35,944 nucleotides of DNA, from assembly GCA_020050685.1 (NCBI GenBank), contig JAGVKG010000028.1, forward strand, positions 1-35,944. The letters run 5' to 3'. The DNA comes from Candidatus Obscuribacterales bacterium. Its GTDB lineage: Bacteria > Cyanobacteriota > Vampirovibrionia > Obscuribacterales > Obscuribacteraceae. The notes under the pieces were generated by a model. That model was not told where the DNA came from, searched no databases, and saw nothing but the letters and a program-made list of their open reading frames with translations. Below are positions 24,471-32,986 of this stretch, piece by piece (the first letter of the stretch is position 1; each line of letters begins with the position of its first letter). The position numbers and the translations under genes are program-made.

Positions 24471-26393
24471 CTATTTGCCGAGTGCCGATGCTGCGGAAAT
24501 CATGGCAATGATTGCACAAGCCATGGATTCGCCGGCAATTGCGCCAGACGCCATTGGTATGACATAGGTGGTGGCATTTTTAGAATTCAACTTGGACCAA
24601 ATGAGAGCAATAGCTGCACCAACAAAGAAGGAAAGGCAATTGGCAAATGGCATGACCCAAGCAAGCCCCAGTCCCATTGCCGATGGCATGAACTTGCGCA
24701 CTACCTTTGGTGCATAGGCATCAATCAAAGCCAGAATTATGCCCAGTATGCCGCCAAATAAAATAGCCCAACGAGCCGAAACCGGTACGTATTGAATACC
24801 GTAAGAGAGAGCCTCCGCAACTGCTCTCCACATATTGGTGGCAGGCGGGTTGAAAGCCTCAAGTGCTGCCTTGTTTGGTATCATCAAAAACCAGGCAGGA
24901 ACAATGGCTGCTGTACCAAAAAATATACCAATAAATTGTGCCCAGAATTGTTTGCGCGCATTAGCGCCAAGCAAATAGCCACTCTTAAGATCAGTGAGCA
25001 AGTCGGCCGATGAAAGTGCCGTATTGGCGGTGACGGAAGCGGTCATCAAATTTGTTGATATATTGGCTGGTGCCAAAAGTGCATAAGTTAACTGAGCAAT
25101 CTTGCCCATGGCGCCAGTTGGCGTGATATCCGTTTCACCAGTGGCTCGGCATGCGACTAAGGCCAAGACACCAGAAAGCAAGACGGAAATAACACCCAGG
25201 GGTATTGAAATGGAAAATGCGATGTATTGCAGTGCCACCATGGCAATGGCAATGGGAATTATGCCCATGAGGAACCACTTGGCTGGTACTTCGGTTGCGG
25301 CTGAGCCGTTTTCAGTTGCTTGGGCATTGTTCTTTTTAGATTTTTTCAGTCCGGCAAAAGAACGAGCAATTGTTTTCCATTGAACAGCAAAGGCAGTCAG
25401 TCCTGATGTAACCATGATTGCCGTACCACCCCAGAGGGCCCAACGCAAAATCTTCTCCGGCGAAACAATTTCATGGGCATTAACCATGGCAGGCCCGACA
25501 ACAAGATAAAGCAAGCCGGCACTAATTAACATGGAAAGTGAAACCCGCATGCCAACGATCATGCCGGCAGCAATTAAAAGCAAACTTGGCTCGAAGCCAA
25601 AGCCTGGCATTTTACTTACATCTACGCCAGACATGCGAGCCTGGAAGGGAAGCAGTTCCGGCAATTTGAAATTGATCGCCTTTTGCCATGCATAATCACC
25701 TTTGCTGGCAATACCAACGGCGGCGGCGACAAAGAGGGAAGCGACCAAGGCATAAGCTTGACGAATAGATTCTTGGCTTTGTCCGTAAAGGCTGCGCAAG
25801 GTTTCGGCAGCAGCAATGCCACTGGGGAAAGGTAGTTGTTCAGTGTTGATCATTTGACGTTTCATGGGAATAGCAAGGAATACACCTAAAGCAGCGACGA
25901 TTAAAGTCCAAGGCAGCACCACTTGCCAGCTTATGTGATTTCCGGTAATCAAAAGGTAAGCACCAAATGCGGTGGCAAGTGTTGAACCCGTGGAATAACC
26001 GGCAGCAGAAGCTGTTGACTGCATGCAATTGTTTTCCAAAATAGACATAGGCGAGAGTTTGCGGAAGACAACGCGGAAAGCATTCCAAATGACAAAGGAA
26101 AGTACACAGGCTGTGATAGCCACACCAAAGCCCCAGCCAATCTTAAGGTGAGTGTACAAGTTTGAGATGGACATGAGCGAGCCCAAAGCAGCACCCATTA
26201 AAACGGCTCTCAAAGTTAGCTGAGGAACATTGTCACCCTGGTAGATATTTTTGTACCAATAAGTTTGAGCATCTTCTGGTGTCTTGCACAGCTTGAGCGC
26301 AATCATGTGATCGCAAATGCTCACTTCCGGCTTATTACTTGTTTGATTGTTTTTGTCCAGTGTGCTCATTGAATTTCCAGTTGTGTGACTCAC
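24471..26393 (-). CDS. OPT-family oligopeptide transporter
   Basis: The 640-aa protein has about 14-16 hydrophobic helices and matches the bacterial OPT/YSL family, with the N-terminal 'LTLRAVLMGAALGSLMSISN' segment and a long charged start. Members import peptides or metal-chelate complexes with protons. The central loop (about 350-375) is charged and hydrophilic. The start is a GTG at 26393 with AGAGGA six bases before it; an in-frame ATG at 26369 has a poorer site. It is the upstream gene of a two-gene operon with the membrane protein ending at 23208. The 207-bp gap from the glutamate dehydrogenase gene suggests its own promoter. Confidence 0.92.
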   Translation of the reverse strand: MSHTTGNSMSTLDKNNQTSNKPEVSICDHMIALKLCKTPEDAQTYWYKNIYQGDNVPQLTLRAVLMGAALGSLMSISNLYTHLKIGWGFGVAITACVLSFVIWNAFRVVFRKLSPMSILENNCMQSTASAAGYSTGSTLATAFGAYLLITGNHISWQVVLPWTLIVAALGVFLAIPMKRQMINTEQLPFPSGIAAAETLRSLYGQSQESIRQAYALVASLFVAAAVGIASKGDYAWQKAINFKLPELLPFQARMSGVDVSKMPGFGFEPSLLLIAAGMIVGMRVSLSMLISAGLLYLVVGPAMVNAHEIVSPEKILRWALWGGTAIMVTSGLTAFAVQWKTIARSFAGLKKSKKNNAQATENGSAATEVPAKWFLMGIIPIAIAMVALQYIAFSISIPLGVISVLLSGVLALVACRATGETDITPTGAMGKIAQLTYALLAPANISTNLMTASVTANTALSSADLLTDLKSGYLLGANARKQFWAQFIGIFFGTAAIVPAWFLMIPNKAALEAFNPPATNMWRAVAEALSYGIQYVPVSARWAILFGGILGIILALIDAYAPKVVRKFMPSAMGLGLAWVMPFANCLSFFVGAAIALIWSKLNSKNATTYVIPMASGAIAGESMACAIIAMISAASALGK

Positions 26394-26599
26394 GTTTCAT
26401 CCTCTGCAGATATCCGCTTGCATGATCAATTTTGCATAGCCAAGACATGACTGATTCATGCAAGGCTGGTTGGGTCTGAACATGTAAGCCATAAATATAT
26501 CTCAAAAGAGACAGTTCTATCCGCTGACAAGCATCCTGACGCCAGACAGTTAATTAAGTTTCTTCTAGGTCGGCCAAATTCAGATTAGTGCGGAACCAG

Positions 26600-27862
26600 T
26601 TAATGCTGTACCAGCATGCAGAAACTTTCATGTTCCAAGCCGCGCAAGGCTGTGGCACGTGCTACGCGAGAAATAGCTAGCTGAAAGGCAGCCGTGCGGA
26701 AATCTAAACTACCAGCTTTGACGATTTTTTTGATCTCGGTATAAGATTCCAACATCAGTGCCTTAAGCTCGGCATTGACGCGGTCTTCCCGCCAGCGGAA
26801 TTGCTGCACATTTTGCACCCATTCAAAATAGCTGACAATCACGCCACCAGAGTTGGCAAAAATATCCGGCAGAACTTTTATGCCGCGCTTGATAAAGATT
26901 TCGTCGGCTAAGGGATCAGTTGGACCATTGGCGCCTTCGATTATGTACTTGGCCTGAATGTGCACCGCATTCTCTTCTGTAAGGACATTGCCAAGTGCGG
27001 CTGGAATCAGAACATCGCATTTGGTTGTCAATAGATCGTTTGCTCTCATAGCAGTGGCATGAGGGAAACCAGAAATGCCACCAGTTTCATCGGCATAACG
27101 GCTTAAGGCTTCCACGTCTATGCCGTTTGGATTTTCGATAGCACCGGTGGCATCAGACACGGCAATGATTTTTGCACCACCGGCATAGAGAAATCGTGAT
27201 AGCCAGGCACCGACATTTCCGAAGCCTTGCACGGCAAACGTCAGTTCGGAAACTTGTTTGCCATCATCAGCAAGCAATGCCTCTGTGGCATATGCTAAAC
27301 CTCGGCCGGTGGCCGCCTCACGTCCCTCGGATCCACCCAGTTCAAGCGGCTTACCGGTCACCACAGAGGGTGTCCAGCCATGATATTTGGAATATTGATC
27401 AACAATCCAAGCCATGGTTTGCGCATTCGTACCCATATCTGGGGCGGGAATGTCAAGAGTTGGTCCAATGATATCGTGTGTTTGATCGATGAAGGCGCGA
27501 GTGATGCGTTGCAGTTCCGCGTAAGACAGTTGTCTTGGATCACAATTGATACCACCTTTGGCGCCACCATAAGGAATGTTAGCCACTGCTGTCTTCCAAG
27601 TCATCAGTGACGCTAATGAATTCACCTCATCGCGATCTACGTCTGGGTGATAACGTAATCCACCCTTCATCGGTCCGCGAGAATTATCATGTTGAACGCG
27701 GAAGGCAGAATATGAGGCAAGCTCTCCGGAATCACGCTCAATGATGCATTCGACTTTTACTTCTCTGCGGGGCGCCAACAGTACACGTTCAAGTCGTGTG
27801 CCGATGCCAAGATTTTTAGCGGCGCGTTGGAAGTAATAAGTGGTTGCCTCAGATGCTTTCAT
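26600..27862 (-). CDS. gdhA: Glutamate dehydrogenase (Glu/Leu/Phe/Val family)
   Basis: The enzyme interconverts glutamate and 2-oxoglutarate plus ammonia. The 420-aa length is that of the hexameric ~45-kDa class. Visible motifs are [10 protein letters not shown] with the substrate Lys, PYGGAKGGI with the catalytic Lys, PAPDMGTN with the catalytic Asp, and the Rossmann turn [29 protein letters not shown] precedes the cofactor domain. The Gly-rich turn followed by an acidic/neutral end (AVSD) fits NAD, but this is not certain. The start is ATG 27862, seven bases after GAGGA; a GTG at 27880 is in frame but lacks a site. It lies 115 bp behind the ATPase gene. Confidence 0.95.
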   Translation of the reverse strand: MKASEATTYYFQRAAKNLGIGTRLERVLLAPRREVKVECIIERDSGELASYSAFRVQHDNSRGPMKGGLRYHPDVDRDEVNSLASLMTWKTAVANIPYGGAKGGINCDPRQLSYAELQRITRAFIDQTHDIIGPTLDIPAPDMGTNAQTMAWIVDQYSKYHGWTPSVVTGKPLELGGSEGREAATGRGLAYATEALLADDGKQVSELTFAVQGFGNVGAWLSRFLYAGGAKIIAVSDATGAIENPNGIDVEALSRYADETGGISGFPHATAMRANDLLTTKCDVLIPAALGNVLTEENAVHIQAKYIIEGANGPTDPLADEIFIKRGIKVLPDIFANSGGVIVSYFEWVQNVQQFRWREDRVNAELKALMLESYTEIKKIVKAGSLDFRTAAFQLAISRVARATALRGLEHESFCMLVQH

Positions 27863-27977
27863 GGCCAATTCCTCATGCACGCGAGTCGGTATCCATCTCG
27901 GCTATACCACAGAGATGGACAAAACCTGCTCAAATATCAGACGCATTGGTACGCGTTCAATTAATTAGCAGCTAAGC

Positions 27978-28580
27978 TTAGCGAATGGAAAGTGCGGAAT
28001 TGGCTTGTAGTCTGGCTTGTATGCGCTCTTCGCGGATAGGCGAAACGTCAAATTGTCCGGATGCTTGACCAAGAAATTGTGCCACTTTTTCTAACGCATA
28101 AGCTGTGCGGGCCTCGGGAGGCATGGCAGGAATTCTTGCCACTGGAATATGCCTACTGCGATAGCAGTGCTCGAGCACTTTGGAGACTTCGATGGTGAAT
28201 TCCAAATTCTCCTTGCGGATTTCATTTGGCTCATAAAACGGCAAGTCTTCAATCAAGAGCGCCATGGAATAACGTGAAGGGTCAAGTGAGGCAAAAATTG
28301 GCGGCACTTCCAGTTTGTCAATTATGTAATAGGCTTCGCCATCGAATAAGCCGCGGTCGAGAAAGACTGGCTTGTCAGTTTCGGCAACTTGGCTTTCTGC
28401 CTCGAGTTGTCGCCTGAGAACTTCTTTTTGGAAGTTCACGCGATCCAACCAGGGCATAAGACGCCCCTCTTGAATCAGCTTGGTCGCTTGCTCGTGCACA
28501 ACAGGATATCCCTGTGCTTCCAGCATGCGAATAATAGTTGTCTTGCCTACGGAAGGACCACCCGTAATAACAATGCGCAT
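27978..28580 (-). CDS. Predicted P-loop ATPase (AAA_28 / NadR-like)
   Basis: The 200-aa protein opens at once with MRIVITGGPSVGKTTI, a Walker A motif (GGPSVGKT, 7-14). The pattern with 'E..A..lI..G' and FLDRGLFDGEAYY (about 72-84, acting as the Walker B/substrate region) matches the AAA_28 family of predicted ATPases, related to kinases such as the NadR ribosylnicotinamide kinase domain. It is most likely a small-molecule kinase-like enzyme; no substrate can be read. ATG 28580 follows GAGGTG; an in-frame start at 28643 would add 21 residues not typical of the family. It is likely transcribed after the patatin gene. Confidence 0.85.
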   Translation of the reverse strand: MRIVITGGPSVGKTTIIRMLEAQGYPVVHEQATKLIQEGRLMPWLDRVNFQKEVLRRQLEAESQVAETDKPVFLDRGLFDGEAYYIIDKLEVPPIFASLDPSRYSMALLIEDLPFYEPNEIRKENLEFTIEVSKVLEHCYRSRHIPVARIPAMPPEARTAYALEKVAQFLGQASGQFDVSPIREERIQARLQANSALSIR

Positions 28581-28692
28581 TGGCACCTCGGCTCTGAGCG
28601 TGACTCCCGCTCTTAAGCAAAACTCTAATAAATAAATGGGCAAAAGGCAAGCAAATACACAGATTATTTAAGGTGGAAGCCCCCATTAACCC

Positions 28693-29733
28693 CTAAAGTT
28701 GTGGGGGTGGGGTGGTTTCTGGTGATTGTGGCGCATTGATTGTCTCGCCTCGAACAAACTTGGCGCCTTGCAGCTGCAGGGCTTGGCGAATTTGAGGCAA
28801 AGCTGCCTCGGCTGCGTTTTCTCCAGCTAGGATAGCTTTGTCCGCATCGGCGATGCTCATCGAAAGCACGCTGACATCAGCTGTGTCAGGGCAGATCAAA
28901 ACATCGGCAGCTTTACCTTGCTCTTCGTCTACTTTGGTGAGAAAGAAAACAGCTGTGCGATTCTCGACTGTGCCGAGATGGCGAAAAGTATCTTGGGCAA
29001 CCGGTTTTAGTGGTCCGTCAACGTTTACGGCAATGACAATATCGGCACCAAGTTCGCGTGCTTGCTTAACCGGTAAATTGGCCAATGGTGCTCCATCAAC
29101 CAAAAGTTTGTCATCCATGATCACTGGTTTGCGCAACCAAGGAATGGCAGACGATGCTTGCAGTGCTTTTCCCAAGCTGCCATGTTTGATGATGCAAACT
29201 TGTCCGTCCAATAAATTAGACGCAACGGCATAAAAAGGGATTTTCAGTTTGGATAAATCTTGAGTGACTTCCGGTGCTTGCGCATTTAAGAACTTAGCAA
29301 ATTTGTGCCCGCGGTAAAGTCCTTCGTAAGGGTGAATGCCGACTGTTCTTGGCAGAAAGAAGACGGGCATTAAAAGCAAGCGAAGACGAATTGGCACGGT
29401 GTTGTAAGCGCTGGCAAGCGAATGATCATGCACCATTCGGTCGATGCGAGAAAGCGGCACACCGGCCGCATATAGTCCGCCCATGACTGCGCCCATGGAT
29501 GTGCCAACGATTAAATCGTAGGGAATATGCTCTCTTTCAAATACTTTCAAAACACCAATGTGTGCCAGGCCCTTAGTGCCACCACCACCAAGAACAAGTG
29601 CTACCTTTAATCTGGTTTCCGTCATGCGCCCTTCAGAATCTTCCAGAGCTAATGCCGGTACGAAACCGGATAGAGCGCCCTGCCAAATTACGCAGGCGGC
29701 AAGCAATAATTTTTTCATCGAAATTCTAAACAT
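28693..29733 (-). CDS. Patatin-like phospholipase (RssA/NTE type), exported
   Basis: The 346-aa protein has a signal-like N-terminus (KK at 7-8, hydrophobic 9-28). The patatin catalytic set follows: oxyanion motif GGGGTKGLAHIG (49-60), nucleophile GTSMG with Ser79, and the catalytic Asp in VDGAPLANLPV (Asp213). It should hydrolyse acyl-ester bonds of phospholipids, probably in the envelope. The C-terminal end is Pro/Thr-rich and disordered in appearance. The start could be ATG 29733 or ATG 29718; neither has a clear ribosome site. Behind the stop a GC-rich hairpin with CCCCA/TGGGG arms may end the transcript or weaken it. Confidence 0.92.
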   Translation of the reverse strand: MFRISMKKLLLAACVIWQGALSGFVPALALEDSEGRMTETRLKVALVLGGGGTKGLAHIGVLKVFEREHIPYDLIVGTSMGAVMGGLYAAGVPLSRIDRMVHDHSLASAYNTVPIRLRLLLMPVFFLPRTVGIHPYEGLYRGHKFAKFLNAQAPEVTQDLSKLKIPFYAVASNLLDGQVCIIKHGSLGKALQASSAIPWLRKPVIMDDKLLVDGAPLANLPVKQARELGADIVIAVNVDGPLKPVAQDTFRHLGTVENRTAVFFLTKVDEEQGKAADVLICPDTADVSVLSMSIADADKAILAGENAAEAALPQIRQALQLQGAKFVRGETINAPQSPETTPPPQL

Positions 29734-29886
29734 TTACTGCAGGTAACCTGAAGATGATTGAGATATGTTGAGAGAGTTTAAATACATCTTCTTGTGATTC
29801 TACAGGATCTTTGGCAGATGTGACGGTGGTTTGCTTGTATTTGGCCGCTTCTGATAAATGCAATCTTATCAATGACTTCTAGGCTA

Positions 29887-29917
29887 TTGGTGTGAAAGTT
29901 CCTAACCATGCTATAAA
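29887..29917 (+). promoter_or_regulatory. Promoter of the desaturase gene (extended -10)
   Basis: TGCTATAAA (TATAAA at 29912-29917) is an extended -10 box; a weak -35-like TTGGTG lies at 29887-29892 with a long spacer of 19. Transcription would start near 29924, giving a leader of about 60 nt that contains the hairpin at 29937-29961. Confidence 0.45.
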
Positions 29918-29936
29918 TTAACTCCTAAGTTGTTTT

Positions 29937-29961
29937 TTCAGCAGGCAGAAGTGCCGCTGAA
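29937..29961 (+). promoter_or_regulatory. Leader hairpin of the desaturase gene
   Basis: TTCAGC pairs with GCTGAA (29937-29942/29956-29961) and GGC with GCC (29944-29946/29953-29955), with one bulged A and the loop AGAAGT. It ends 12 bases before the AGGAGA ribosome site. It may influence translation or RNA stability, for example with temperature; that is inference. Confidence 0.4.
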
Positions 29962-29985
29962 TTTTGAACCTTCAGGAGACCGCAA

Positions 29986-30786
29986 TTGTCCATCGCTGCT
30001 ATCAATCCAGTTTCTATCACCTGGACCATTTCCAGTTTTGTTGCCTGGTTCTTGGGCTCATATCTATATCACGGACTTGGTGTGACCTTAGGCTATCATC
30101 GCCTTCTCACACATAAGGCGCTGACCGTGCCGCGTTGGCTGATGTATCTAATTGTTTCCGGCGGTTATTTGACACTCATGGGCTCACCAATTGTTTGGGT
30201 CGGTGTGCACAGGTTGCATCACCAGAAAACCGATGTTCCAGGAGATCCACATTCGCCTAACGAAGGATTCACCCACGCCCTTTATGGCTGGATGTTTCAG
30301 ATGGACAAAATCCAGTCGACGGAAGAATTGCATACGCAAGTAAAAGACTTGATGGCAGATCCATTGATGCGCATGCTCGGTGATAGTCATGCTCCATGGC
30401 AGGCGCTTTTATGCCTAATTATCAACATTGTTGCCAGAGTGGTGCTTTTCTTGCTCTTTGGTTGGACCGCACTGATTGCTGATTTGCTTGCCACGCTTAT
30501 AGTTTTTTGGAGCCCACAATTAGTCAATTCGGTTTGCCATTTGCCCAATTTTGGTTACAAATTGCAAGCGACAAAAGACAATAGTCGCAATGTTTGGTGG
30601 GTAGCTTTACTTTCTTTGGGAGAAGGCTGGCACAACAATCACCACGCCATGCCCACATCGGCCAGACATGGTTTTGCCTGGTGGGAAGTTGATATCACCT
30701 GGTACACAATTTGGATCTTGGAAAAGTTAGGGCTCTCGAAAAAAGTAATTAGACCGCCTGAGAAGAATTATCAGATTCAATCATAA
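29986..30786 (+). CDS. Acyl-CoA/acyl-lipid delta-9-type desaturase
   Basis: The 266-aa membrane di-iron desaturase has the three His boxes HRLLTH (38-43), HRLHH (75-79) and HNNHH (216-220), and two pairs of hydrophobic segments (about 10-30, 52-72, 138-178). It introduces a double bond into fatty acyl chains, probably at position 9, to adjust membrane fluidity. The length is that of the short bacterial/cyanobacterial DesC-like group without a cytochrome b5 domain. The start is TTG 29986: AGGAGA six bases before it decides this, and no ATG is near. Electron donors are not encoded nearby. Confidence 0.92.
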   Translation: MSIAAINPVSITWTISSFVAWFLGSYLYHGLGVTLGYHRLLTHKALTVPRWLMYLIVSGGYLTLMGSPIVWVGVHRLHHQKTDVPGDPHSPNEGFTHALYGWMFQMDKIQSTEELHTQVKDLMADPLMRMLGDSHAPWQALLCLIINIVARVVLFLLFGWTALIADLLATLIVFWSPQLVNSVCHLPNFGYKLQATKDNSRNVWWVALLSLGEGWHNNHHAMPTSARHGFAWWEVDITWYTIWILEKLGLSKKVIRPPEKNYQIQS

Positions 30787-30895
30787 GACAGCCCGTCACA
30801 TGTGATACCACCTGTGGTGCCTGCCGATCTGGCTTGCCGAAATGTTCGTCAAGCAAGTTTGGCTTTCGTTTGGGGCAATTTGCAAAGAGCTATAG

Positions 30896-30925
30896 GCTGA
30901 GATTGCTAATGCTGAGATTGCTAAT
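30896..30925. repeat. Tandem 15-bp direct repeat (two copies)
   Basis: GCTGAGATTGCTAAT occurs twice back to back (30896-30910 and 30911-30925), identical. It sits 112 bp before the 628-aa TPR gene, and a palindrome AGATT-N5-AATCT follows it. The rest of the 30787-31037 gap holds a TCACATGTGA palindrome (30796-30805) and no gene. Two adjoining repeats could be a regulator's binding sites, or simple slippage. Confidence 0.6.
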
Positions 30926-31037
30926 AAAGATTAACAAAATCTGATGTATTTCGATCAAACCATTTGTCAGGAGCATATCTTGATAAAAGGATTTCAGAGG
31001 GTAGCTTGAAAGTACTTGTAATTTTTGGAGGTGTCGG

Positions 31038-32924
31038 ATGGACACGAACGTTCGTAAATTGGCGTCTTTTGTAAATGTCTTGGGACTGTCAAGTATTTTG
31101 CTTGGCTCACAAGCGATGGCCCAAGCTCCGGTAACTAACGGCGTCGGCACGATTGTCCCCCAAAAGGATATTTTGACTGGCCAAATTAAGCAGAACATGT
31201 TTACTGCCGACAAACTCTTGGCTCAAGGTAAATACTCCGATGCCGAAGATCTCTTTCGCCAGATGCTCGTAAATAATCCTCAAGATGTGGCTGCGACTGT
31301 CGGCTTGGGCATGGCGCTGGCCAAACAATTTAAGCTCGATGGTGCCGATGAAATGTTCAATCGCGTTTTGTCTGCCGATCCGAATAACGCCCTTGCCCAT
31401 GCCGGCAACGCAATTGTTCAGATGAATAGATTGCAATCGTCCTCCGGTACAATCCGCTCGCAACGCGATTCGATTTTGCAATTTGCAGAATCAGAAGCAC
31501 GCCGCGCCTGCCAATTGGCACCAGCTGATGCAGAGTGTCATTATGCGCTTGGTTTGGTTTTGAAAGAGCAAGGGAAAATGGATGATGCGGCAAGTGAATT
31601 GCGCACTGCCACCAACTTGGATCCAGGTCATTCTTCTGCCCTTGCAGCTTTGGGAAAAATCAAACTCGATCAAGGCAGCGTTGCTGAAGCCAGTGAATAT
31701 TTCCGCAAAGCCATTGACCTCAATTCCGGTAATTCATCGGCACACTATGGCTTGGGTGTTTCTTACCTCAAGCAAGGCATGGTTGATGATGCAATTAAAG
31801 AATTGAACATTGCTCTTTATCAATTTCCCAATAGCGCTCCAGTGCGTTTAGCCATGGGTGAGGCTTATCAAAAGCAAGGTAACGAAGCAGCGGCTTTGAA
31901 AGAATACGAGCAATCAATTTTGATCAAGCCGGAAACTCCAGATCCGTATTTGCACATTGCGGAAATTCGTGAGTCACGTGGCGATCTGGAATTAGCTTTG
32001 GCTGAGTTGAGATCTGGTCTGGCACAATTGCCTTATAACTTGGATTTGCGTATGGAAATTGCCGATATGTTGGTTAAGTTGGAAAAGGCAGACGATGCAA
32101 TCAAGAGTTATCAAACAATCATGACCATGAGTCCAAACAATACACAAGCAGTCAAAGGTTTGAGCCAAGCGCTTTATATCAAAGCACAAAAGGCTGCTGC
32201 TGGTGCCATGCTTGCTTCCAACGATTACGAGTCGGCACTCAAGTCTTTGGGTGATGCGATCAAGCTCAATCCAAACGATATGGAGTTGAGGCTGGCGCAG
32301 GCCAAGTTGATGTCCTTGGCTGGTACCAAACTTGATTTGGCTCAAGTTGGTCAACCACAAAATGATGGTGAGCGGATTGCTTATGCAGAAGCGCTGACAG
32401 CTCAAGGTGATTTTGAAAAATCATCGCAAGTTGTTGCCGATGTGGTAAGCCGTTTGGCGGATGCCAGACAAGCATTGGCAGTGGCTGATTTGGTGACGAT
32501 GATTGATGATTTGGACAATGCTCAAGCTGCTTATCAAAAAGCGCAAGCTCTTGGTGGCAATGCTGATCGTATTGCTAGAGGCACGGCGCAAATTGCAAAA
32601 CTCAGACAGCATGCTCTTGATGATGTGAAAGTTGCTGACGAATTGAATAAGAAAAAACAATTCGATGGTGCAGCCGAGCGTTACAGAGATGCAATTGCCA
32701 CCAATCCAAGATTGGCAGAAGCACATCTTGGTTTGGCAAGAACGCTTGAGAAAATGCCAAAGCCCACTCAAGCTATCTTGTCCGATGCTGCTCAACACTA
32801 TCGCCTTTATGTCGCTTTGAAGACGGACTTGTCAATCAAAGAAAAGCAGAAGATCACAATTCAAGCAGACAAGTTGAGTGATAGAGCTAACAAGCTGGCG
32901 CAAAAACATACCGGGCACAGCTAA
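31038..32924 (+). CDS. Large secreted TPR protein (628 aa)
   Basis: A signal peptide (basic at 6-7, hydrophobic 9-26, cleavage near AMA-Q) is followed by at least twelve TPR units that cover nearly the whole chain, e.g. 'GKYSDAEDLFRQMLVNNPQD', 'GKMDDAASELRTATNLDPGH', 'GSVAEASEYFRKAIDLNSGN' and 'GMVDDAIKELNIALYQFPNS'. It should form a long superhelix in the periplasm or at the cell surface and act as a scaffold for an assembly, as in exopolysaccharide or pilus systems; no partner is evident. The ATG at 31038 follows GGAGGTG. The gene is convergent with the methylmalonate-semialdehyde dehydrogenase gene; a GC-rich hairpin separates them. Confidence 0.9.
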   Translation: MDTNVRKLASFVNVLGLSSILLGSQAMAQAPVTNGVGTIVPQKDILTGQIKQNMFTADKLLAQGKYSDAEDLFRQMLVNNPQDVAATVGLGMALAKQFKLDGADEMFNRVLSADPNNALAHAGNAIVQMNRLQSSSGTIRSQRDSILQFAESEARRACQLAPADAECHYALGLVLKEQGKMDDAASELRTATNLDPGHSSALAALGKIKLDQGSVAEASEYFRKAIDLNSGNSSAHYGLGVSYLKQGMVDDAIKELNIALYQFPNSAPVRLAMGEAYQKQGNEAAALKEYEQSILIKPETPDPYLHIAEIRESRGDLELALAELRSGLAQLPYNLDLRMEIADMLVKLEKADDAIKSYQTIMTMSPNNTQAVKGLSQALYIKAQKAAAGAMLASNDYESALKSLGDAIKLNPNDMELRLAQAKLMSLAGTKLDLAQVGQPQNDGERIAYAEALTAQGDFEKSSQVVADVVSRLADARQALAVADLVTMIDDLDNAQAAYQKAQALGGNADRIARGTAQIAKLRQHALDDVKVADELNKKKQFDGAAERYRDAIATNPRLAEAHLGLARTLEKMPKPTQAILSDAAQHYRLYVALKTDLSIKEKQKITIQADKLSDRANKLAQKHTGHS

Positions 32925-32932
32925 TCGTGATT

Positions 32933-32965
32933 ATTGTAGGGGCGGGGAAACCCCGCCCCTACGAT
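32933..32965. repeat. GC-rich 15-bp hairpin, REP-like
   Basis: ATTGTAGGGGCGGGG pairs with CCCCGCCCCTACGAT (one G-T wobble) around AAA. It lies between two convergent genes and may end both transcripts, although T-runs are weak. Palindromes of the type GTAGGGGCGGGG...CCCCGCCCCTAC are, from memory, dispersed in many cyanobacterial and environmental genomes. Confidence 0.7.
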
Positions 32966-32986
32966 GGTGATGTTTGCGTTTTTAAG

